Source: Telopea speciosissima (lineage: Eukaryota; Streptophyta; Magnoliopsida; Proteales; Proteaceae). From it: a stretch of DNA of 64,000 nt. The position numbers were made by a program, and so were the translations under genes. Positions 1 through 9,998 of this stretch are shown piece after piece. Below the pieces are notes generated by a model, which was given only the letters and a program-made list of their open reading frames with translations, was not told where the DNA came from and ran no database searches. Where the stretch lies: positions 1-64,000 of the forward strand of contig NW_025317518.1 in the NCBI RefSeq assembly GCF_018873765.1, written 5' to 3'. Each line of letters starts with the position of its first letter. Positions within the stretch are counted from its first letter, which is position 1.

Positions 1-2795
1 CTTCTTCGGATCTCCATCTATGGCATTGTCGGCAGTCACCCTCCTCTTGAACCTTAGCTTTTTTGTTTCTCGATTAGTTAAAAGCACGATAAAAAGGATG
101 AGTTTTTATGTGAAGCTTGTTTTGGCTAAGCAGACTCGTTACACTTACTCACCATTAAATAAAAGAAGTTATTCTCGATGGTTTAGTTCATCTTGATGTG
201 TGGGGCCCTGTCCGTTGTGTTTCTATTTCTAGCCATAGATGGTTTGTTTCTTTTATTCACTACTTTACTAGGACCACTTGGATGTAAATTATGCAAGCCA
301 AGAGTGAGGTTTTTCAATGTTTTTAGCCATTTCATCATATGGTCCAGACCCAATTCAATGCCACCTTAAAAATTCTGCAGAGTGATAATGGCAAGGAGTA
401 CATGGAAGGCCAGTTCCAAAATTTCTTGGCTGAAAATGGCATCCTTCATCAGACCAGCCGTGTAGATACCCTGACCTAGAATGGAGTGGTGAAAGAAAAA
501 ATCGGCACCTTCGGAAGTGCTCGAGCAATTATGTTTGACAGGACGTTCCTTCTCCATATTGGAGTGATGCTATCCTCACTGCTGCCTACTTCATCAACCG
601 TATGCCTAACTCTGTCCTTGATGTCCGTGCCCTTGTTGACCTCATCCAGGGTTCTTCTTTTGTGGTCCCTCAAAAGTATTTGGTTGTGTTTGTTATGTTC
701 ACAACCATCTTCTTCATGGAAAACTCGATCCTCGGAGCAGTTTGTGTATTTTCTTGGGCTACTTGCTGCCCGGAAAGGTTACAAATGTTATCATCCACCC
801 ACTCGGCGTACATTTGTTACCATGGATATTATCTTCAATGAATCACGACATATTATTCTCGATGCACCTTTTCAGGGGTTTAGCATGATCCAGGGTTGAA
901 GCGTGTACGCTCTTCTACCGGCTTTTGTTCGGGGAGCCTTCTTCTCAGCATCTCCCGCCTCAGTCTCTCGTATGATTCCTATTCAGGGGGAGCGTAGACC
1001 TGTAAGTTAGATTCCTGTTGATCAAGTCTATACCAAGAAGCACAAAGAGTAAGTTGTGACTACCACTACTGTACCACTTCTTCAATCGTCAGAGCTTGAT
1101 CCAGATCCATACCCTCCTGCACCACCTGGTAAGGATCCTTCTCTTGATTTACCTATTGCTACCCGCAAAGGCATTAGGTTTTGCACCCAACACCCCATCT
1201 CCAATTTTGTTTCCTGTGATGCTCTGTCTCCTTCCTATCATGCATTTGTGTCCTCTCTTTCCTCTGTTTCTATTCCTCAAAAGTGGCAGAGACAATTGCA
1301 GATCCAAAGTAGAAAGCAGCCATGATGGAAGAGATTACGGCCTTATCAAAAAATGAGACGTGGGAGCTGGTGGTTCTTCCTTCGGGTAAGAAGCTAGTTG
1401 GTGTAAATGGGTGTTTGTTGTCAAGCAAAAGGTAGGCGGAGCTGTGGACAGATATAAGGCCAGGCTTGTAGCCAAAGGCTTTACTCGGACCTACGGGATT
1501 GACTATCAAGAGATGTTTGTTCCAGTTGTAAAGTTGAACTGTTCGAGTTTTCTTTGTCATATCTTTGCTAATCTAGGATGGGATTTGCGGCAATTGGATA
1601 TGAAAAATGCATTCCTCTATGGAGGCGGAAGAGGAGGTTTACATGGAGGTTCCTCTAGGTTTCTCTTGTGACAAGCGATGGGAAGGTTTGCGGGTGGAAG
1701 CGGGCATTATATGGGCTGAAGCAATCCCCTAGGGCTTGGTTTGGAAGGTTTCATAAAGCAATGATCTTTGTAGGATACAAACAGAGCAATGCCGATCACT
1801 CCTTATTCATCAAGCGGAAAGGGGATAAGGTCACTCTTCTTATAGTCTATGTCGATGACATAGTTGTGACTAGTAATGATTCAGCTGAAGTTTCCCACCT
1901 GAAGACCTTCCTGGGCCGAGAATTTGAAATAAAAGACCTAGGGTAGCTCAGGTACTTCCTTGGGATTGAAGTTGCACGTTCTCCCAAAGGCATTTTTCTC
2001 TCCCAAAGGAAATATGTTCTAGACCTATTCTCAGAGACTGGTTTGTTAGGATGTCATCCATGTGACACTCCTGTGGAGGCTACTACTCGTCTGCAAGAGA
2101 AGGATAGTGATCCAGTTGATAAGGGGCGATATCAACGATTGGTGGGAAAACTAATCTATCTCTCCCACACTAGTCCGGACATTGCATTTGCTGTAAGCTT
2201 GGTCAGTCAGGTCATGCATGATCCCTACACTCATATGGTTGCTGTTCTTCGTATTCTCCATTACTTGAAGTTAGCTCCAGGAAAAAGGATTCTCCTGTCT
2301 CCGTATGATCATCTTCGCATTGAGGCGTACACAGATGCTGACTAGGGTGGTAACTCTGACAGGAAATCCACTTCAAGTTATTGTACTTTTGTGGGAGGTA
2401 GCCTAGTCACATGGCGAAGTAAAAAGCAAAATGTGGTGACAAGGTCCAGTGCTGAAGCCGAATTCCGTGCCATGGCCCAGGGCATATGTGAGTTATTGTG
2501 GCTTCAGAGTTTACTCCATGATATTAGTGGTTCTGTTCATCTTCCAATGATGTTGTACTGTGACAACAAAGCAGCATTCAACATTGCCCATAATCCAGTG
2601 CAACATGACCGTACCAAGCATGTGGAGATCGACAGACACTTCATCAATGAGAAGTTAGAATGTGGGCAGATTTGTATACGTTTTGTGAAATCTGATGATC
2701 AAGTTGCTGATGTCTTCACTAAAGGTCTAAGTGGAAAGTTATGTCATCCTAGTCTAGTCAAGTTGGGCATGTGTGATATCTATGCCCCAACTTGA
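1..2795 (+). mobile_element. Degenerate Ty1-copia retrotransposon, integrase to RNase H
   Basis: This is the pol region of a copia-type LTR retrotransposon, entering the window already inside the element. Conceptual translation gives, in order: the integrase core (about 180-900, with LVHLDVWGP-like and LQSDNGKEY motifs near 200 and 370); reverse transcriptase (about 1340-2010, with KARLVAKGFT, an ALYGLKQSPRAW motif and the catalytic YVDD at 1848-1859); and RNase H with the copia C-terminus (about 2320-2795, with SSAEAEFRAMA, YCDNKAA, TKHVEIDRHFI and VADVFTKGL). The frame is broken many times. Examples are TAG codons at 478-480 and at 2343-2345, where TDADW is expected, plus frameshifts through the integrase. 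It cannot make a working polyprotein. Family assignment is firm; the 5' LTR and gag lie outside the window or are lost. Confidence 0.95.
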
Positions 2796-2802
2796 GGGGG
2801 AG

Positions 2803-3217
2803 TGTTGAGTTATGTAACCCTATAAGGGTATTTTTGGGTTTTTACTTGTTTTTTCCCCCTGTTATTAGCATAGTCAGCTGTACAGGGTATTCTTGTAATA
2901 CTGCCTATTTTCGAAAAGATATAAATGAAGGGGCTGAGTGAACAAACTATTCAGTTAAGCCATTCTCTCAATTTCACTTAAATCCATAGTCAAGTTGGGC
3001 ATGTGTGATATCTATACCCCAACTTGAAGGGGAGTGTTGAATTATGTAACCCTATAAGGGTATTTTTGCTTTTTTACTTGTTTTTTTCCCCTGTTATTAG
3101 CATAGTCGGCTGTACAGGGTATTCTTGTAATTCTGCCTATTTTCGAAAAGATATAAATGAAGGGGCTGAGTGAACAAACTATTCAGTTAAGCCATTCTCT
3201 CAATTTCACTTAAGCCC
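2803..3217 (+). repeat. Copia 3' LTR in a 232-bp tandem repeat
   Basis: A purine-rich tract (GAGGGGGAG) directly follows the pol stop, and an LTR-like sequence beginning TGTTGAGTTATG starts at 2803. It holds a TATAAAT box at 2920-2926. At 2986 the sequence returns to the last 32 bases of pol, runs through the purine tract again, and a second LTR copy starts at 3035, exactly 232 bp after the first. A third copy starts at 3218 but breaks off after about 30 bases. The copies differ at only a few positions. The LTR end is unclear because no clear terminal CA is visible, so the unit is defined by the repeat and not by LTR borders. Confidence 0.8.
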
Positions 3218-3252
3218 ATAGTCAAGTTGGGCATGTGTGATATCTAGGCCCA

Positions 3253-4589
3253 ATATGTATAGAACCTAATCCTAGACTTATTCCCATCAAACTAAGCCTC
3301 TTTTGGTGATGTATCTGCATCACTCATCCAAAAGAAAAATCTATCAAAAGGTCTTCACCACATCCTATGTCTTGGGTAGGTGTGTATATGTTTTGAAAGT
3401 TGAAATACTAATCTTTATCAGTGTAAACATTTGGATAACGACACCTCCTATTGCTCTTTATCAGCTTCATTTGTTTCGAAGTTCAAATGTGTTGTCATGT
3501 TCAAGTAGAGGATATAGCCTGCCACATCATTATCTTCATGCTCAAATGACGGGTGGAGGATGTGATAGAGAATAACGGAAAGAATGGGGCCATTGCTTTG
3601 CTTTCATCAGCAGTAAACAGCGACCCTTTTAGTTCACATTGTCCAAAAGTTTAATTTCCAGTAAAAGCAGTCAGAATGGATGGTTTTTCAGCCTATAGGT
3701 TTGGTAGATATATTTCAATTGAAGCTGTCAATTTTGGAGTGCGAAGTTTTGTCTAAGGATGGGACAAGGTGTCAAGTATTGGTATTGGGCGGCATATTGG
3801 AAAGCTGGTTTTAAGAGACGTTACGGATAGATGCTAGATATGCATGGATATGCTTATGATACATGCAAAACAATATTTTTAACCATTATACACCCTAACT
3901 AAGTAATAAGTAATCATATCCAACTTTGACCAAAAAAAAAAGTAATCATATCCAACCACTGTCAGATTATCTCTGTCTTGGCAGCATCTATGATTCAAAT
4001 CTTCATTGGCAAGTGTAATATCAAACCTACTAATAAGTCATAAGAAGCAATTAAGCAAGAAGATTTGAAAAAGACAAATCAAGGTTTGGAAATGAAAAAT
4101 CTATGTGATTCAAATCTTTATTAGCAAGTGTAAAATATTGCCTTTTAATCACTTCTTCTAGGTTGTTCTTGAGTGTAGATGACATCCACTTAGGTTTTGG
4201 CAAAAAAATCAGAGTAGGAAGAAATTTTCTTTCAAAAACTGGGATTTTGGGTTTTGACAGCCTATGTAACAGCCTGTATTGGTCCCTATTAGTACAGTGT
4301 CGGTTTATATCAGTCCATCTTACCCCAAAAAAAACAGAGATTTATATCAGTCAATGATGATACCGTAATCGGTTTGATACAGTTCGTACATAAACATTCT
4401 TGGGTGTCAGCTCTATCATATTGACATGGCCCATCTCAATACTTATCGGACCAAATTGTTCGTATTGTACTGTATCATATCGAGACTTGACACCATGGGG
4501 TGGGAAGCATACTCTTATCAAGAGTGCACTCTATCATTCCTTTTTATTTCATGTCCCCGTTCTCTATGCCTATTGCAGTGGCAAAGTGA
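3253..4589. other. Intergenic, no gene recognised
   Basis: AT-rich sequence between the copia element and a LINE. Only short frames interrupted by stops occur, and none shows a recognisable domain. The part at 4260-4490 repeats imperfect words such as tatcagt and gatac, similar in style to the ggtatcgg-type repeats found upstream of the RLP genes. I see nothing else in it. Confidence 0.5.
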
Positions 4590-5496
4590 ATTGAGAAGTT
4601 CCAGAAGGATTTTTTGTGGCATGGGAAAGATGACCAGTTGAGATATCATTTGGTGGGTATGGAGAGCGTATGCTGGCTGAAGGAGAGGGGTAGTTTGGGC
4701 ATTAGGCCTGTAAAGCCGGTAAATATTGCCCTATTGGGTAAGTGGCTGAGGAGACTTGGGGAAGAGGAGGGGCTGTGGAAGGATGTGATTTGGGCAAAGT
4801 ATGGCATGAAGGGGGGGGGTTTGGTTTGGGAAACTAAAGATATTAATGCTGCTTATGGGGTTCAGTTGTGAAAGGTGATAGGGAAGGTGTCTCCAGAGTT
4901 TAAAGGGGGGTGAGTTTTTGTGCAGAGGATGGGAAAAGGGTGAAGTTCTGGCATGATAATCAGTGTGGGGAAGGATCATTGGAGGAGCAATGTCTTGAGG
5001 GTCAGAGGGTATGGACTCCTAAATTTAGAAGGAAACCTCATGATTGAGAGGTGGAGAGGATAGTTGGTCTAATCTATGTGCTGGAGAGGACAAAGTTAAA
5101 GTAGGGCAGGGATGTGATGTGGGGTGGTGGAAGGAGTCCTCTGTTCTTGGTCAAGTAGTTCTTCAAGATGCTTTGTCAAGGGGGGTGGAGAATGTGGGGG
5201 GAGGAGTTGTTTCCTTATAAGGTGATATGGAATGCCTCCCAAGGATTTGTTTCTTCATGTGGACTGACGTGTTGGAAAAGATTCTCACCATGTAAATTTT
5301 ACTGCCCCTGGTTGGAGGTTGTGGAATGTGTGTAAGCTGTGTGGGGAGAGGCAAGAAGATGGATATAATCTCTATATTTCTTGTGCTTTTGCATTGGAGG
5401 TATGGGGGGTGATGCCTCAACACAATGGGGTTGGATTGGATTTTACCCAACTCTCGTGTTGTTTGTGTGACAAAACTTGATTTAAAAACCAGGACC
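4590..5496 (+). mobile_element. LINE remnant: end of reverse transcriptase and zf-RVT domain
   Basis: Translation with frame changes gives the typical end of a plant L1-type LINE ORF2. There is a DFLWHG motif near 4606, then WLKERGSLGIRPVKPVN, ALLGKWLRRL and the region before the zf-RVT domain with a KVKFWHDNQ stretch. Around 5215-5420 degenerate zf-RVT sequence follows (VIWNASQGF; CGLTCWKRFSP; a FALEVWGVMPQ tail). Stops and frameshifts are frequent, so it is dead. The LINE appears to continue after the copia LTR inserted at 5497-5802. Family is well supported from motif order; precise borders are not. Confidence 0.75.
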
Positions 5497-5905
5497 TGTG
5501 AGGAAGATGAAGAGAAGAGGAGGAGGAAGAAGAGAACTGAGAGAGAGGAAGAGAGAGACGATGGGAGAAAAAAGGGAGAGAATCCTAGGCCACGATAGAA
5601 TTCAGAATCCTGCTATCATGGTCTAGCCCCTTCACTTATATCATATTCAAGTAATTGACTCTTAGTAGGAAACCTACTAAGAGTCTTAGTCTAATTACAA
5701 TGTAAGTAAATAACTAAAAGTAAGTAAACAAGTACAAGGAAACTACAACTACAACTCAACTGCCACTCAACATAACCCAACGATTACTACTCAACTCGGA
5801 CACTCCCCCTCACGGTAGTAATCTTTAACAGTTTGTTTATGAAATGGGTGAAGTTTGGGCTGTTGAAGGATTTGGGGACTTGCGGGTAACATTTCTTCAA
5901 ATACA
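5497..5905 (-). mobile_element. Copia-type LTR plus last part of pol, antisense, inside the LINE
   Basis: Read on the - strand, the segment from about 5905 down to 5806 encodes a copia C-terminus (KSFNSPNFTHFINKLLKI, matching the usual DIFTKSL...F..LR.KLGI ending). It is followed by a GAGGGGGAG polypurine tract (5803-5811) and then an LTR-like block from 5802 down to 5497. The block has TG...CA ends (TGTCCGAGTTGAG to CTTCCTCACA), 306 bp. The LTR includes a GA-rich tract on the + strand (5505-5580). The rest of the element is missing. No matching target duplication is evident at its two ends. LINE-like sequence resumes around 5940. Confidence 0.7.
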
Positions 5906-5939
5906 TGGCGTTGATAGGATCACTCAAAGTCTTGGCTCT

Positions 5940-6601
5940 GAGCCTGGTGATCAAACTTTGGAAGATATTTCCTTTGCAATCTATTGGTGCATTTGGATAG
6001 AGAGCAATGCCCGTACTTTTGTGGCTAAATAGGAGACTGCAGAAAGGACAGCGTTTGGAAGGAGAGAAGCCCATACGTTTGTGGCTAAGGAGGAGGCTGC
6101 AGAAAGGACAGTAATGCAATGTGGATGGTGTTCAGTTGGTGTTCGGCTCTATCTGAAATTGGAGGAGTAAATACTTTATGTATATGAGATAAATGGAGAT
6201 TTTTTGTTCTGGAGAGTAGTAGTACCTTTTAAGGGGGATGGGTTGCTAGTTCCTTGTAGTTTTTGCTCTCTTGAATACATGTATGGTTGGGGGTTGGTTA
6301 TATTGTAGAGGGTCAGTTGTGGGCAGCAGGCTGCCTGAGTGCCAGGCTTTTTGTATAGCTCCCATCTGCACAGTGAGCATTTTTGTGGTTATTAATACAA
6401 GGGAAAAAGTTTCCTACGCACCCAAGGTACCGCATACTACCTCACAATTAATTTTTTTAATTTTCTCTTTCCTCTGTGGGCCCCATGTAAATGATACTGT
6501 TTCCCACGCTGCCATTGGTGTGATTGGGAGATTCCCCCCACTTTGGAGGCATGGGCCTTTCCCTTAATACAATTATACTTACCTTCACCAAAAAAAAGAA
6601 A
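5940..6601 (+). mobile_element. LINE 3' end with poly(A)
   Basis: The frame at 5955-6030 gives DISFAIYWCIWIESNARTF, the hydrophobic W-IW-ERN-R-F motif that ends the zf-RVT region of plant LINEs. A 60-bp segment is then tandemly duplicated (6002-6061 and 6062-6121), repeating the TFVAK..AERT coding stretch. The sequence runs to a short poly(A) at about 6591-6601 (ttcaccaaaaaaaag), as expected for a LINE tail. It probably belongs with 4590-5496, the copia LTR having split the two halves. This is inference from matching family, strand and order. Confidence 0.6.
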
Positions 6602-7093
6602 ATGATGCTGTCATTTTACAGCAGAACAGAAAAGGAAAGTTTGACTACTTGACAATGGCATTTCTGATTTGTTACAGTATGACCAGAATTTCCTCCAAAC
6701 TGTTGTAATTTTATAAATAATTTATGAATATGCCAAGAGGCACACTTTACATTTATTCACCAGACGTATACTATCATGACATCATGACACTTTTTGGAGT
6801 AGTTTAGTGAATTTACTAGAAATGTAGAAAAACAATGTATTTGGAAAAGTTAACTCATTGTGAACCATACACAAAATGTAGCCTGGTTTCTGAATTTGAT
6901 AATGTATTACATTGGAATAAAATTGTACAGCTTGTATATATGTCGGGCAGCATGATGCCTTCTTTTTTTATTTTATGGGTTGGATGTGTCTTCACTTGAA
7001 ATGGCTGACTGTTTTTTTTCCACAAAGGCCCTTCCCTTTTGGACCATTTTTTTTTCTTTAAAACTTTTGTGCTTAATTCTTTTCTTATAAGAA
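6602..7093. other. Intergenic, no gene recognised
   Basis: AT-rich sequence with short frames only. It may contain intron or upstream sequence of the Smr-domain gene whose 3' exons lie at 9999-13842, but I could not identify an upstream exon. Confidence 0.4.
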
Positions 7094-7262
7094 GTGGGTG
7101 AGCCTTGGCGCAACAGTGAAGTTGCATTTTGCAACCTATTGGTTGTGGGTTCAAAACTTGTAAACAGCCTCTCCTGTAAAGCAGGGGGTAAGTCTGCATA
7201 CATTTGCCCCTCCCAGACCTTGCAGTAGCAGGAGCCTGCGGCACTGGGCCACTCTTTTTTGT
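7094..7262 (+). mobile_element. tRNA-derived SINE (Au-like)
   Basis: Begins gtgggtgagccttggcgcaa, with a tRNA-like box A (tggcgcaacagt). A box B-like ggttcaaaac follows near 7150, then the diagnostic body gggggtaagtctgcatacat, a cagaccttgcagtagcagga stretch and the cactgggccactc ending with a T-rich tail. This layout and wording match the Au SINE family of plants. Six further copies or fragments lie in the window. Transcription would be by RNA polymerase III from the internal boxes; this copy is mutated. Confidence 0.8.
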
Positions 7263-7389
7263 TTCCTTCTTTCTTATACATCACATTGAGTGATGGGCAA
7301 GGTTATAGTAATCGGAATTGGGGTTGGAATTGGCCTGAATAGGGCCCATTACCCCCACCGATCCACTTTTGTTGGATCGGATGTGAATC

Positions 7390-8500
7390 GACCTTAAAAG
7401 AAAAACACGTCTTCTCTCTCTCTCCACACACACACACACCCTGCAACTCTCTCACAGTCCCTCTTCCCCTTTCTGTACAACTTACCTCTCCGGTTCTCCC
7501 TCCCTGTCTCCAGCTCCCCATCCCCCTCCCTTCCCTCTACCCCTTCTCTCTGCAATTCTCTCCCTCTGCTCTCTCTCCCTCTCCCTCCCCCTCCCCCTCC
7601 CCCTCCCCTGCCTATTCGACTTCCCCTCCCTCTCTGGATGCAACACGCCCTGGTGTGGGAACCAGGTAGTACTCCTAAGGGCGATTGGAACTGCGACCAG
7701 AAGCACAGTTTAGATAAGAGGGAAAAACAGAGCTTGAAGAAGGGATGTTTGAGAAGTTAACACCCTCGGAGGCATTGCAAATGATGATGATGGTGATGGC
7801 ACCAAAGAGATAGAAGATGATGCGTTCCCAGTGGATTCCCGCTCTGCCGTTGTTTGTTCAAAGGAGACCTCTGCAACTTCCTGTCCCCTTTACCCCTGCT
7901 CTACGCCTCTCTCTCCTACCTCATTCCTTCCCCCTCCCCCCATCCCTCCCCTGACTCCACCCCTTTGCAACTTCCCACCCTCTTCACCCCTGCTCTCTAC
8001 GTCTCTCTCCTCCCTCTTTCTCTCCCCTATCCTGCCCCTCCCCCTTGGACTCCAGCTTTCCCTCTCCCCCTCCCCCTCCCCCGACGCCACACCCTCTGCA
8101 ACTTCCCGCCCACTTTACCCTTTCTCTCCGTCTCTTTCTCTCCTCCGTCTTTCCTTCCCCGTCCCTTGTCCCTGCTCCTCCCCCTCAACCCATCCCTCCC
8201 CCGACACCACCCCCCTTTGCTACTTCCCACCCCCTTCAGCCCTCTGCTTCGGACTCCGGCTCTCCCCCATCCCGGCCCTCCCTTTGCAACTTCTCGATCC
8301 CTTCACCCTTGCTCTTCGCCTCTCTTTCTCTTTCTCTCTCTTTCCTCCTTTTTTCACTCCTCTCCCCTGCCCCCCCCCCTGGGACTCTGCCTTTTCCTCC
8401 CTCTCCCCCTCTCCTTCCCCTCCGGCTTCCCATGTGGCCGTGCCCCTCCATCTCCCTCTCCTTCTTCTGGAACTTTCCCTTTTTTTTTTTTCTTTTTTGT
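7390..8500. repeat. Polypyrimidine tract with irregular minisatellite
   Basis: About 1.1 kb of almost pure C+T on the + strand, broken around 7620-7870 by ordinary sequence. It includes a short AC microsatellite at about 7423-7440 and ends in a T run (8479-8498). Within 7870-8300 a degenerate unit beginning tgcaacttcc recurs near 7872, 7966, 8097, 8218 and 8285. Each occurrence is followed by ctctcctcc-type text, so the unit length varies from about 65 to 130 bp. Long Pro/Ser/Leu and Gly/Arg/Glu frames on both strands are by-products of this composition. Confidence 0.85.
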
Positions 8501-8589
8501 AAAAATCCCTGAGAATACGCCATGTGTCTTGGCATGTAGATACCTGGCCAATCCTCTGTACTGCTCCTGAATCGGTAAGGAATCAACCG

Positions 8590-9365
8590 ATTCCCCCAAT
8601 CCAGTTCTTCAAACTGTGGTTGTGTGGTTTCTAGTCGCCTAAGGGATTAGGATTAAGAAATCTCTAAGTGCAATCCAGAATCCCAAAGACCACAGGGATA
8701 GGAACCAAACCAGACTCAGAGAAAACCAAATAATTCAGTTAAGACAGATATGATTAAGGGGAAACCCAGTTCAAGTGCTTCGGTTAATAGGGAAAACAGA
8801 ACTGCGAGATATGAACTGGATCCAATGGACATATGTCAAGTTATGTAGTTTTCCTACTGGGGTTAAGAAACTTGAAAACCTGGATGAAACAGAAATTGAA
8901 AGCAGGGATTTAAGGGCATAAACAGTGAGCTAATAGTGATCTGATTTAGTGAATAAGCAGGGATATGGGAATAATAACAGAAATCAGATTCTTAAAATCA
9001 GATCCAGAAAAGCCAGAATTGAAGGAGTAGCATTGAAGTAGGATTCTGGAAAATTAACTTTAGGAAACAGAACTTAAAATTACAAACTGACATTCAGATT
9101 CAGCAAACAATTCGATAGAGAAATAAAGCAGATTATTTGGCAGTTAGAGCATCGAACAGGATTCTTAAAGCTGAAACTGAAACTAAAAATTTAACTAAGA
9201 TAATGGAATCGCGGGGTTTGAATTAGAAGACCTGACCCGATATGCAATTGGAGGAGGTAAAAGTATGGACAATGGAAATTTGAAATAATGCAATCATGAA
9301 TCCACCAGATTACAGCTACTAAATCCATAGCAGCACACTCAGAATTCACTGAGTCAGACCTGAAT
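8590..9365. other. Unclassified AG-rich repeat-like sequence
   Basis: A-rich + strand sequence (many aacagaa, cagatt and gaaaac words) without recognisable coding. It runs straight into the dispersed repeat at 9366-9893 and may be part of the same old element, perhaps an LTR-element untranslated region. No terminal motif was found. Confidence 0.35.
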
Positions 9366-9893
9366 CCAAAGATGCAAAGTCTGAAATTCACAGACCCAAA
9401 CAGCAATAATGCCTTCTTTATTTCTGCAAATCATGGGGTACTGTAGCTTACATATATTTATAACCTTGTTTTCAGACCCTTCAGACCCCGAGGATAGAAA
9501 AGAACAATCAAAAGCTGATTCCAACTCCTCCAATCAATGGCTGTGATTACAGAGTCTTATTTTCAAAGGAAACTGACTTAAACAGGACTGGATCCAAAAT
9601 CCTACTTCCAGCCTGAATGAGACATTAATAATGATTAAAATAAAGAAAATAAAACTCAAACTAAGACCCAAAAATGGACTGAACTTCAGTTTTCTGAAGT
9701 GATCAGGAAATCTAGAAATTCTGGAACTGCAAGCCTTGTAGAAGGCTGTAGAAGACTCCAGATCAGGGTGCTGGCTTGGGAAAGCTGGAAAAGCTCTTCT
9801 TCGTCTTCTTCTTCTAGGCACTGCTGCTAGTGCCTAGATACTGCATCATTGAGAGTTATAAATGTGGGTAGAGATTATGAAACATGATTGATG
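9366..9893. repeat. Dispersed repeat, copy 1 (with 24023-24555)
   Basis: About 530 bp nearly identical to 24023-24555. Both contain aagtctgaaattcacagacc, a gatagaaaagaaca segment, cagtcaaaagctgattcc-type text and the ending gtagagattatgaaacatga. The direct orientation and sharp drop of similarity at both edges show a mobile or transposed unit. No coding capacity is visible, so the family is unknown; an LTR or non-autonomous element is possible. Confidence 0.75.
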
Positions 9894-9998
9894 TGAAAAT
9901 TGTTTGGGATAGCTGCATTTTACGTCCATGTTTTTCCCTGGTTATACAGATTGAGACATAACAAAGCTTAATATCATGAATACCGTTTGATATCCCAG

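Noticed and set aside
7094..7160. tRNA gene
   Set aside because: Box A- and B-like sequences are present, but no cloverleaf can be drawn and the rest matches a SINE body.
7740..7870. Acidic frame GIANDDDDGDGTKEIEDD considered as an upstream exon of the Smr-domain gene
   Set aside because: No clear splice partner and it runs into the polypyrimidine tract; it cannot be linked to the Smr frame without transcript data.
7831..8570. Long Pro/Ser/Leu-rich frames on the + strand and Gly/Arg/Glu-rich frames on the - strand
   Set aside because: They arise from a polypyrimidine tract in which stop codons cannot occur; all three + frames are open at once and no domain is visible.
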